Below, in pieces: positions 35,334 through 41,820 of a stretch of 64,000 bases of DNA. The translations under genes and the position numbers were made by a program. The notes under the pieces are model-generated. The model saw only the letters and a program-made list of their open reading frames with translations, did no database searches and was not told the DNA's origin. The stretch covers positions 2,480,001 to 2,544,000 of the forward strand of contig JAFLBI010000001.1 in assembly GCA_017303835.1 (NCBI GenBank), in the 5' to 3' direction. This stretch comes from Chitinophagales bacterium (GTDB taxonomy: Bacteria; Bacteroidota; Bacteroidia; Chitinophagales; Chitinophagaceae). Each line of letters opens with the position of its first letter. Within the stretch, counting starts at the first letter, position 1.

Positions 35334-36068
35334 TTAAGGAAGAATAAAATTTTCGTACGCAAAACTGATGAGGTGTGGTAAGCCTTTTACATCAAAGCGT
35401 TTGTAGAGTGGCAGAATTCTTTTTTCTACTGCACTCGTGGAGATATCCAGTTGGTCGGCGATTTCCTTGAAGGAAAGACCTTTTGATACCAAGGACAATG
35501 CTTCTTTTTCCTTTGCTGAAATAGCTGAATACTGGAATAATTCCTTGTTTAGGATTTCTTCGAACTCATTTTTGAAAGGACCGTTTGCGCCATAGCGTAA
35601 CACCTTGCCAAAGCGCAGGGTATGATTCACCTGAAAACGACCGATGACTTCATCCACATGGTCGTTCTTGGTACTGAATACACGGATATGGATAGACATG
35701 GGCACCAATGAGCCGTCTTTATGGATCTTTCGGCCTTCAAAAAAATAGCTGTACTGATCCAGGTCTTTTCTTGGGCTCATCAGAAACTGTACAGCTTTAT
35801 TGTTTAGTTCAAACGCAAAAGGTGCTTGTGCGGGATCTGTTGCCTGCATGATGATGTGCATGGTGATTTCATCATCACGGTAGCCCATGGTTTTTTCCCA
35901 GCCTGCCGCATAGAGTAATCGGTTTTGCTGAAAAGAGTAGACATACACTGCTTCATTCGGAAACAGTGGGATACTATTACGATAATGCTCGTATTGAGGA
36001 TGTGCTTTGTCTACAGGTGCACCTGAAACCTGGGTTAGTGCGAAATAAGAGGTATTTGCTTGGGGCAT
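35334..36068 (-). CDS. PAS-like sensor with LuxR-type DNA-binding domain
   Basis: A 244-residue regulator. The N-terminal 160 residues look like a PAS fold (AVYVYSFQQNRLLYAAGWEKTMGY; later EGRKIHKDGSLVPMSIHIRVF). The C-terminus is a LuxR-type helix-turn-helix: SAKEKEALSLVSKGLSFKEIADQLDISTSAVEKR spans about 180-213, cut here by its key phrases. There is no receiver or kinase domain. The signal is unknown. The promoter region of this gene faces the structured RNA at 36.14-36.40 kb. Confidence 0.85.
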   Translation of the reverse strand: MPQANTSYFALTQVSGAPVDKAHPQYEHYRNSIPLFPNEAVYVYSFQQNRLLYAAGWEKTMGYRDDEITMHIIMQATDPAQAPFAFELNNKAVQFLMSPRKDLDQYSYFFEGRKIHKDGSLVPMSIHIRVFSTKNDHVDEVIGRFQVNHTLRFGKVLRYGANGPFKNEFEEILNKELFQYSAISAKEKEALSLVSKGLSFKEIADQLDISTSAVEKRILPLYKRFDVKGLPHLISFAYENFILP

Positions 36069-36107
36069 AGTTGTTGATTTTGGGTGCCAACCTGCGGAAA
36101 AACACAG

Positions 36108-36138
36108 TTGACTTCATGATTTAGCCCCTGTATTTTTG
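36108..36138 (+). promoter_or_regulatory. Promoter of the structured intergenic RNA
   Basis: TTG (36108-36110), a 20-base spacer and TATTTTTG (36131-36138), a perfect TAnnTTTG box. The expected start is near 36143-36146. The same -7 octamer precedes three tRNA loci in this window. Confidence 0.65.
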
Positions 36139-36144
36139 GTTTCG

Positions 36145-36400
36145 CAAGTATGGTGATTCAAGCACCAGTGCTTCAACAGCCTGCAAAAATAATGCATTTG
36201 TGAAATGAGTGCAGGCGCCCCGTTTTAAACCTATCCGTGAAAGCCACGGCATTGAAATGAACGGGCTTTGAATCAAGGAACTATTGGGGGATAGTTAATA
36301 AGGTCGCCTGCATTTAGCAGGTGACCTCCGCTTCGGCGGGCTAAACAAGTCTATTGGGGGTTTTCTCATAATTGGGTACCGGGAGCGGTGCCCTTTTTTT
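36145..36400 (+). ncRNA. Structured intergenic RNA, possible sRNA or riboswitch-like leader
   Basis: About 256 bases between a promoter and an intrinsic terminator with no open frame of note. Helices seen: GATTCAA (36155-36161) with TTGAATC (36268-36274); GCCTGCA (36179-36185) with TGCAGGC (36210-36216); CCCCGTT (36218-36224) with AACGGGC (36260-36266), closing CCGTG-AAAGC-CACGG (36235-36249); AACTAT-TGGGGG-ATAGTT (36279-36296); an 11-bp stem AGGTCGCCTGC-ATTTA-GCAGGTGACCT (36301-36327); CCGC-TTCG-GCGG (36328-36339). G-U pairs in the 11-bp stem and the terminator favour plus-strand RNA. CTATTGGGGG occurs twice. I could not match it to 6S RNA, tmRNA, RNase P RNA, SRP RNA or a known riboswitch. 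The next start codon is 36 bases after its end. Confidence 0.65.
36374..36400 (+). terminator. Intrinsic terminator of the structured RNA
   Basis: GGGTACCG / CGGTGCCC with a GGAG loop and one G-U pair, followed by seven T residues. It is strong and lies 35 bases before the start of the lipoprotein gene, so it either ends a separate RNA or acts as the switchable part of a leader. Confidence 0.85.
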
Positions 36401-36435
36401 ATTTTATGTAATAACTTCCGTTAAATAGTTTTCCC

Positions 36436-37716
36436 ATGCGCACGATACTCGCAACGATTGCATTCGTTACTGCCTTCGCCTGTAACCAACCATCCGGCAA
36501 CCGAAACTTTACCATTACCAATACAGATACGGTACTCTTTCATTCTTTTGTAGACTGCAATATGGCTGAAGCCTGGATTGGTGATACATTCCGCATCTTT
36601 CCTGGTAAGTATGGAGAAGATACCGTCTGGGGTGCGGCGCGCGATTTGCGATTTGCCGATGGCAAGCATGCGCCTGCTGCTTTTAGCGCTGATTCATCTG
36701 CGTTTCGTCAGCCGCAATTGCCACCCATCGCGCCGATAGGCGCACCCGGCCTGCATGGTGCTGTTTGGTTTGAAACAGTGTATCAAAGCAGCGATGACCC
36801 TTCCGGTAAAACTTTGTATGCGGTATATCATAATGAAAACTATCCGCAGAATTTACCTTATGATGCTGCAACCGGACAAGGTTATATCAATCACTTATGG
36901 CCACAAGGTTTGCAGGGGCCAACATCACCCGCTGCTGTTTGCAGAATTGGTATCATGAAGTCTGTGAATGGTGGACATAGCTGGGAGAACAAAGGTTTGT
37001 TCATAGAAGACCTGCAACCCAGGATGATTTTGAAACCTTACAACACATCCAACACTTTTGCAGGTGGTGTAGGCGATCCTTCTGCTGTGCGCTCGGGTGA
37101 TTATCTCTATTTGTTTTATGGTGAGTATAGTTATCCGCAAGCTTATGATTCTGCAAGCTATCATAAAGACAAAGAGTGGAGTGGACAATGCATTAGTGTA
37201 GCACGTATTGCGTTGAAAGATCTGGACAATCCGCAAGGCAAGGCCCAACGTTGGAATGGTATTGCTTTCGAAGCTGCATGGAACGATGCAGGTAAACCCA
37301 TTGCTTCATTGCAAATTCCGCGCAAAGAAGGCGGTAGTGCGGCTTCTTCACCTGAAGGCGGTTTTCATTGGGGCCCATCAGTTAGCTGGAATGAATACTT
37401 ACAATGTTGGGTAATGCTGATGGGTAAAGTAACGGGTCCATCATGGGCAGGTAGTAGTATTTATATTTCTTTCAATCAACAAAAAGATTTGAGCAAGGGT
37501 GATGCAGCCCAGCAATGGAGCAAGCCGCAATTGTTGTTAGACAAGCCGGGCTATTTTCTCTGGTATCCTTCTTTACAACCATTAGATACGGAAGAAGACA
37601 TCAAACAAAAACATACTTGTATGCGCTTGGGGAAGAAAGCGCGCTTGTATGTGAAATACATTAAGCCTGATAGAAGCATTTATGCTTCAGCGCACATTAT
37701 TGATTTTGAAAAATAA
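36436..37716 (+). CDS. Lipoprotein with a five-bladed propeller-like (glycosidase) fold
   Basis: A 426-residue lipoprotein with Cys16 in VTAFACNQ. The body has repeated beta-propeller blades: GDPSAVRSGDYLYLFYGEYS near residue 216, VNGGHSWENKG near 176 (an Asp-box-like turn), and WNEYLQCWVMLMGK near 318. This suggests a secreted glycan-active or glycan-binding enzyme, but I cannot name a GH family. It lies directly after the structured RNA, which might regulate it. Confidence 0.7.
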   Translation: MRTILATIAFVTAFACNQPSGNRNFTITNTDTVLFHSFVDCNMAEAWIGDTFRIFPGKYGEDTVWGAARDLRFADGKHAPAAFSADSSAFRQPQLPPIAPIGAPGLHGAVWFETVYQSSDDPSGKTLYAVYHNENYPQNLPYDAATGQGYINHLWPQGLQGPTSPAAVCRIGIMKSVNGGHSWENKGLFIEDLQPRMILKPYNTSNTFAGGVGDPSAVRSGDYLYLFYGEYSYPQAYDSASYHKDKEWSGQCISVARIALKDLDNPQGKAQRWNGIAFEAAWNDAGKPIASLQIPRKEGGSAASSPEGGFHWGPSVSWNEYLQCWVMLMGKVTGPSWAGSSIYISFNQQKDLSKGDAAQQWSKPQLLLDKPGYFLWYPSLQPLDTEEDIKQKHTCMRLGKKARLYVKYIKPDRSIYASAHIIDFEK

Positions 37717-37740
37717 ACTCAAGCCAGAATTATAAGGCAA

Positions 37741-37770
37741 TAAAACACCCCTCTCTTTTGGAGAGGGGTA
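37741..37770 (-). terminator. Hairpin terminator after the DUF2892 gene
   Basis: ACCCCTCTC / GAGAGGGGT (37747-37755 and 37761-37769) with a five-base loop. On the minus strand it is followed by GTTTTATTG. The text CCCCTCTC...GAGAGGGG is also a dispersed repeat often seen in Bacteroidota genomes, so its role as a terminator is not certain. Confidence 0.5.
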
Positions 37771-37820
37771 AGGGGTTTATCATACGAAGCTTTAGTGCAG
37801 TATGATGAGGTCAAATTATC

Positions 37821-38024
37821 TTAATCCTTTTTACAAGTATTGATACCAAAGGGCAGGTAGAGCGGACAAAAACTCACCACACTTGTAGCAAGAAATACAC
37901 CGCCTAATACAACCAATACCAGGCCCCATGTACCAGCTACAGTACCTGTAAAATACAATGCGGCAAAAACAATTGCCAGGATTACGCGGATAATGCGGTC
38001 TGCACCGCCCATGTTCTTTTTCAT
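37821..38024 (-). CDS. DUF2892 family small membrane protein
   Basis: A 67-residue protein with two membrane helices and the family end SFCPLYLPFGINTCKKD, which has two cysteines. DUF2892 domains also form the membrane part of YgaP-type rhodanese proteins. It follows a 31-residue membrane peptide and lies downstream of a Crp/Fnr regulator on the same strand, a common neighbourhood in Bacteroidota. Confidence 0.85.
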   Translation of the reverse strand: MKKNMGGADRIIRVILAIVFAALYFTGTVAGTWGLVLVVLGGVFLATSVVSFCPLYLPFGINTCKKD

Positions 38025-38035
38025 GTGTTGTTGAT

Positions 38036-38131
38036 TTAGTGTTTAAGGATGTTTTGTATGAGTGTTATTCCGCCATATACCAATGCAATACAAAGCAAAC
38101 ACACCAGTATCAGTTTTTTCCATTGGCCCAT
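38036..38131 (-). CDS. 31-residue membrane peptide upstream of DUF2892
   Basis: A short frame that begins with ATG and encodes MGQWKKLILV followed by a hydrophobic helix (CLLCIALVYGGITLI) and a polar end QNILKH. It ends 11 bases before the DUF2892 start codon, so both may be translated from one message. The charged start and single span make it a plausible small membrane protein. No homolog can be named. Confidence 0.4.
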   Translation of the reverse strand: MGQWKKLILVCLLCIALVYGGITLIQNILKH

Positions 38132-38197
38132 ACGGCAGGTTGATGATGTAAAAATATAGGCATTCTTTGGCCTGGGCTGGTGACTCCAATCACCGGC

Positions 38198-38824
38198 TTA
38201 CATGATTTTGATCAGTCCGTCTTGCTGTTGAATACGCCCCTCTTGTTCCAAACGCTTCATCACCCTGGTTACCACTTCTCTGGCTGTGCCCAGTTCCTGG
38301 GCGATTTGCCGGTGGCGGATATTCAGTTGTGTTTCGTTTTTGACACGACTTTTTTCCAGCAGGTATTGATACACTCTTTCGTCCAGTCGGTTAAATAAAA
38401 GGTGATTGATGGTATCAATCAGTTCTGCATAGCGTTGGTTGTATTGCTGGAAAAAGAGTTGGTTAAGGGAGGGGTATTCCTTCACCCAGCGCTGTACTTT
38501 ATCCGCAGGCAGCAGCAATACTTCGCTGTCTTCTTCCGTAATGGCCATGATTCTGCTGGGCTGATTGTATTGACAGGCTGCAAAAGACATGATGCAGCTT
38601 TCAGATGCTTGAATGTAATAGAGTAGTAAATCTTTTTCCTCGAATGAACTGAAAACTTTGATGGCGCCTTGCAGTACAACGGGGATTAGTTTTACGTACT
38701 GACCTTCTCGCACTAGCGTAGTATTTGCAGGAAATGATTGGAGTACTGCATGTTGTTCTAATTCGTTCAACAATGCTGTGCCTAGAAAATGTAAACGGGT
38801 TTGCCAGTTTGTGGAATTGTCCAT
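38198..38824 (-). CDS. Crp/Fnr-family transcriptional regulator
   Basis: A 208-residue protein: a cyclic-nucleotide-binding-like barrel (about residues 20-120) with FPANTTLVREGQYVKLIPVVLQGAIKVF read in pieces, and a C-terminal Crp-type helix-turn-helix RQIAQELGTAREVVTRVMKRLEQEG near 168-192. It has no FNR-type four-Cys [4Fe-4S] motif, so oxygen sensing by that route is unlikely. It probably controls the DUF2892 gene on the same strand (inference from context). Confidence 0.88.
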   Translation of the reverse strand: MDNSTNWQTRLHFLGTALLNELEQHAVLQSFPANTTLVREGQYVKLIPVVLQGAIKVFSSFEEKDLLLYYIQASESCIMSFAACQYNQPSRIMAITEEDSEVLLLPADKVQRWVKEYPSLNQLFFQQYNQRYAELIDTINHLLFNRLDERVYQYLLEKSRVKNETQLNIRHRQIAQELGTAREVVTRVMKRLEQEGRIQQQDGLIKIM

Positions 38825-38857
38825 GTGCAGCTTAAGTTACAACAGCTGCGGCAAAAA

Positions 38858-39328
38858 TCAACAAGTTCTTTGCATATACACCACACCTTCCAGCGGGTTG
38901 GCGTAATAGGCGGATGCATCGGTAAAGCCAAAGGCTTTATACAGTTGGATAGCAGGCTGCAATCGATCCAGCGTATCCAGTTTCATGATGTGATAACCCA
39001 AGGCTTTTGCATCATCCAGAATGGCTTGTACTAGTTTTCTGCCGATACCAAATTTGCGAAAGCTGGGCACTACATACAGTCGCTTCATCTCACACACACC
39101 AGCTTCAGGTAAGGGCTGCAGTGCTATACATCCTGCTGGTTGATCTTGGTAATAGGCCAATAGTAAACTACCGGTGGGCGGTCCGTATTTTTTAAGTGGG
39201 TCTTTCAGCTCTGCTTCAAAACTTTGGAAACAGAGATCTGCATTCAACTCTTGCTGGTAATCCAAAAAAAGCTGCCGAACTGTTTCGAGTCCGGCATTGG
39301 CTTCAGTAATATGTTCGAGGCGAGTCAT
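38858..39328 (-). CDS. GNAT-family N-acetyltransferase
   Basis: A 156-residue acetyltransferase with the acetyl-CoA loop VVPSFRKFGIGRKLVQAIL (about 94-112) and a C-terminal YKAFGFTDASAYYANPLEGVVYM strand. Substrate unknown. Its start overlaps the stop codon of the upstream TPR gene by one base (TAATG), so translation is coupled. Confidence 0.88.
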   Translation of the reverse strand: MTRLEHITEANAGLETVRQLFLDYQQELNADLCFQSFEAELKDPLKKYGPPTGSLLLAYYQDQPAGCIALQPLPEAGVCEMKRLYVVPSFRKFGIGRKLVQAILDDAKALGYHIMKLDTLDRLQPAIQLYKAFGFTDASAYYANPLEGVVYMQRTC

Positions 39329-39990
39329 TAGCCTGGAATGCGTGAGATATACTTTTCAATTTCTTTGATCTGATCCACTACCTGCTTTGTTGTTGGTTTG
39401 CAGGCTTTGGCTTTGCGGAAAAAATCTTTTGCTGCGCGAAGTGAATTGCGATCCGCTTTATTCATAAATATCTGACACATGCTTAAATAAGCAACCGCTT
39501 CACTTTCTTTATCGGGGATGCCGGCGCGGATAGCAGCACGGATATAGCCTTCAGCTTGTTTGATATCGCCCTTCTGCATGGCCATCATACCCAATTGCAA
39601 TTTGTTGGCGCCTTCTGCTTCTGGCATAGGTGCACCCAGCGAAGAACTTTTCTTCAGGTGTTTTTCGGCTGCATCAAAATCTTGCTGCATCATCGCCAGA
39701 TTACCCTTGATGGTATAGTAAGTAGAGCGGATGGGTGTGTAGAGGAGATTTGGAAACCAAACCGAGTTCAGAATTTTTTCCACCTTATCTACTTCGCCTT
39801 TTTCCATGGGGTCCTGAATCAGTCGCAATGGGCCAATGAAGAAATGGGTGAATATGGCAATAACGGCGATAAAATAGAGTGGAAAGCTGGGCCAGAAGCC
39901 GGTTCCGGTGAGGTTTAGCACCACGGCACCGATCAATACCACACAGCCGATCCAGAAACGGTAACGAATGAGTAAATTATAGAATTGCAT
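39328..39990 (-). CDS. Membrane-anchored TPR-repeat protein
   Basis: A 220-residue protein started at 39990, where MQFYNLLIRYRFWIG leads into two hydrophobic segments (about residues 10-28 and 32-52). An earlier in-frame ATG would overlap bdhA. The rest is helical and holds about three TPR-like repeats (e.g. GNLAMMQQDFDAAEKHLKKS and GMMAMQKGDIKQAEGYIRAA). Such proteins act as scaffolds at the membrane. It is coupled with the downstream GNAT gene. Confidence 0.7.
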   Translation of the reverse strand: MQFYNLLIRYRFWIGCVVLIGAVVLNLTGTGFWPSFPLYFIAVIAIFTHFFIGPLRLIQDPMEKGEVDKVEKILNSVWFPNLLYTPIRSTYYTIKGNLAMMQQDFDAAEKHLKKSSSLGAPMPEAEGANKLQLGMMAMQKGDIKQAEGYIRAAIRAGIPDKESEAVAYLSMCQIFMNKADRNSLRAAKDFFRKAKACKPTTKQVVDQIKEIEKYISRIPG

Positions 39991-40021
39991 ACTTGCGCTT
40001 TTGAGAGCGGCAAAGATAGCG

Positions 40022-40792
40022 TTACTGGGCGTACCAGCCACCATCTACCGGAAGGGCAGTTCCGGTAAGGGTTTTGGCCCCATCAGATGCCAGGAAAACG
40101 GCTAGATCCCCAAGGGTTTCCACGGGAACAAACTCTTTTACAGCCTGTTTCAGCAACATTACTTTACTCACCACCTCTTCCTCGCTTAGGTTATGTACCC
40201 GGGCTTGGTCGGCAATCTGTTTTTCTACCAAAGGCGTTTTCACATAGCCGGGACAAATAGCATTGCAGGTAATATTATGAGGTGCACCTTCGAGTGCTGC
40301 CACTTTGGTGAATCCTACAAGGCCATGTTTGGCAGCTACATAGGCCGATTTGAATTCAGAAGCCATGAGGCCATGGGCCGATGCGATATGGATGATGCGT
40401 CCAAAACCTTGCTGGCGCATGTGTGGCCAAACTGCTTTAGTAAGGTGGAAGGCTGCGCTGAGGTTGATGGAGAGGATGGCGTCCCATTTGTCTTCAGGAA
40501 AATCTGCAATAGGGCTCACGTGTTGTATGCCTGCATTGCAGATAAGCACTTCAATACTGCCGAATTTGGCAACCGCTTCAGTTACCATGGCACGAAGTGC
40601 AGCGGCATCCAGCATATTTGCCGGGGAGAAATGTGTTTGAATTTGATAAGTGCTGGCTATATCCGCAGCAATAGCCGGGCCATCTGGTTCAAGACCATTT
40701 AAGACGAGATTGTAACCGGCTTTGGCAAACTGACGGGCAATACCCAGACCAATACCGCTGGTACTGCCGGTGATGAGTGCTGTTTTAGGCAT
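40022..40792 (-). CDS. bdhA: D-beta-hydroxybutyrate dehydrogenase
   Basis: A 257-residue short-chain dehydrogenase, started at 40792 (MPKTALITGST). The NAD site is TGSTSGIGLGIA, the catalytic Ser-Tyr-Lys are in IASAHG and SAYVAAKHG, and the family phrases NAGIQHVSPI and NAICPGYVKTPLVEKQI match beta-hydroxybutyrate dehydrogenases. It interconverts D-3-hydroxybutyrate and acetoacetate in the cytoplasm. No polyhydroxybutyrate genes are in the window. Confidence 0.85.
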   Translation of the reverse strand: MPKTALITGSTSGIGLGIARQFAKAGYNLVLNGLEPDGPAIAADIASTYQIQTHFSPANMLDAAALRAMVTEAVAKFGSIEVLICNAGIQHVSPIADFPEDKWDAILSINLSAAFHLTKAVWPHMRQQGFGRIIHIASAHGLMASEFKSAYVAAKHGLVGFTKVAALEGAPHNITCNAICPGYVKTPLVEKQIADQARVHNLSEEEVVSKVMLLKQAVKEFVPVETLGDLAVFLASDGAKTLTGTALPVDGGWYAQ

Positions 40793-40859
40793 AGCAAGCA
40801 AATTGTGGTTTAAAGCTACGCAAGCCTGCTGGCAGCAGCCTGATTTTCTTGTGAAAGCC

Positions 40860-40891
40860 TTGTTTCAGCAAGTGAAAGACCTGTATTTTTG
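40860..40891 (+). promoter_or_regulatory. Promoter of the tRNA-Arg array
   Basis: TTG (40860-40862), a 21-base spacer and TATTTTTG (40884-40891), with the expected start near 40897, 17 bases before tRNA-Arg. Confidence 0.65.
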
Positions 40892-40913
40892 TTGCCCTCG
40901 CTGCAAAGCGGTT

Positions 40914-40985
40914 GGCCCGGTAGTTCAATGGATAGAATAGGAGTTTCCTAAACTCTAGATACAAGTTCGATTCTTGTCCGGGCTA
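40914..40985 (+). tRNA. tRNA-Arg (anticodon CCU)
   Basis: A 72-base cloverleaf: acceptor GGCCCGG with CCGGGCT (the first pair is G-U), anticodon stem GGAGT / ACTCT round TTCCTAA with CCU, T-arm ACAAG-TTCGATT-CTTGT, no encoded CCA. The first base could be 40915 instead. Its T-arm and 3' acceptor half are repeated three times downstream with a 40-base insertion. Confidence 0.9.
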
Positions 40986-41021
40986 CTAATGTTATTATTC
41001 CTGATACATTTAATAAATATT

Positions 41022-41299
41022 ATACAAGCCCCGACGCTACGGTCGGGATGCTGACAGGATCGTCAGCATTCGATTCTTGTCCGGGCTACAATTTGAAAAT
41101 TGTTTCCTTGATATTATAGTTTTATAATACAAGTCCCGACGCTACGGTCGGGATGCTGACAGCATCGTCAGCATTCGATTCTTGTCCGGGCTACAATTTG
41201 AAAATTGTTTCCTTGATATTATAGTTTTATGATACAAGCCCCGACGCTACGGTCGGGATGCTGACAGCATCGTCAGCATTCGATTCTTGTCCGGGCTAC
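41022..41299 (+). repeat. Three tRNA-Arg 3'-end copies each split by a 40-nt double hairpin
   Basis: Each copy has ATACAAG, then a 40-base insert, then TTCGATTCTTGTCCGGGCTAC. The tRNA parts match 40959-40986 exactly. Inserts: 41029-41068, 41134-41173, 41239-41278. Each insert forms CCCGAC-GCTACG-GTCGGG and ATGCTGAC-AGCATC-GTCAGCAT (the last A and T being shared with the boundary). The two rear units (41090-41194 and 41195-41299) are 105 bases long and differ at two positions; the front unit has a different spacer. The T-stem ACAAG / CTTGT can still close round the insert. Confidence 0.9.
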
Positions 41300-41820
41300 C
41301 CAATGAGAATTGCGGCTCAATTTTTTTGATGAGTCGCGGTTCTTCTACCCCAAAACTTTGATAATCCTTCTATTGCTCTGAAGGCATTTTAGATTTTAGA
41401 AAAAGTGCCGCAGTGAAAAGGAAAAGAGATTGATTATTCGAAAAAGCAATTAAGAAACTATAGGGGATTGGAGTTAAAAATTAGGAATCTTGAGAGGTTG
41501 GTTAAAGAACTTCAGAAATAGCTATCTCAACAATCACCATATTGTTTGTTTGTGCTTCTTGGAAGGCGGATGATGTTTTCTAATAATGAATATGTATTAT
41601 GTGTTAGTTACAGTACATTAATTGAATAGAATCGATTTTATTGTTTACGCCTTTTAATATGAAATCATAGTTATAACTTATAACAAGTACTTTTTTGTAA
41701 CGTTTTTACTATGTGAGAAGGGGGGCTACAAGCTAACACTAGGGGGGAGCATGTGTGTCTTCCTTCTCCATTGTTAACTAAGCGCTTGTATGATCCCACA
41801 ACTAAAATCCTGTCATACAC
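41300..41820. other. Gene-free stretch after the tRNA-Arg array
   Basis: About 520 bases without a credible gene. It opens with a 14-bp hairpin (41306-41319 with 41330-41343) in which three pairs are G-U on the plus strand, so it would form in an RNA continuing from the array. A short stop-free frame (41426-41521) reads as a coiled coil but has no start codon. Otherwise A/T-rich with a few G-runs near 41720-41745. No function assigned. Confidence 0.4.

Noticed and set aside
36145-36400. Identity of the structured RNA as tmRNA, 6S RNA, RNase P RNA, SRP RNA or a cobalamin/TPP riboswitch
   Set aside because: No CCA-type tRNA end, no long closed 6S-like stem, no conserved RNase P or SRP core, and no B12 box or TPP motif was found.
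36436-37716. Assignment of the propeller lipoprotein to sialidases (GH33)
   Set aside because: There is one Asp-box-like turn only and no FRIP arginine motif, unlike 51904-53064.
41022-41299. Tandem units that could look like a small CRISPR array
   Set aside because: The repeated unit is 105 bases and the text between the tRNA pieces is the same in the rear two units, so there are no unique spacers, and no cas gene is near.
41426-41521. Stop-free frame with coiled-coil-like text after the tRNA-Arg array
   Set aside because: No start codon, no family match by eye. It might be the end of a lost transposase subunit, but that is a guess.
40914-41820. Attachment site of an integrated element at tRNA-Arg
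   Set aside because: The tRNA 3' end is repeated, but the copies are tandem and split by an insert, and no integrase or other mobility gene lies in the following sequence.
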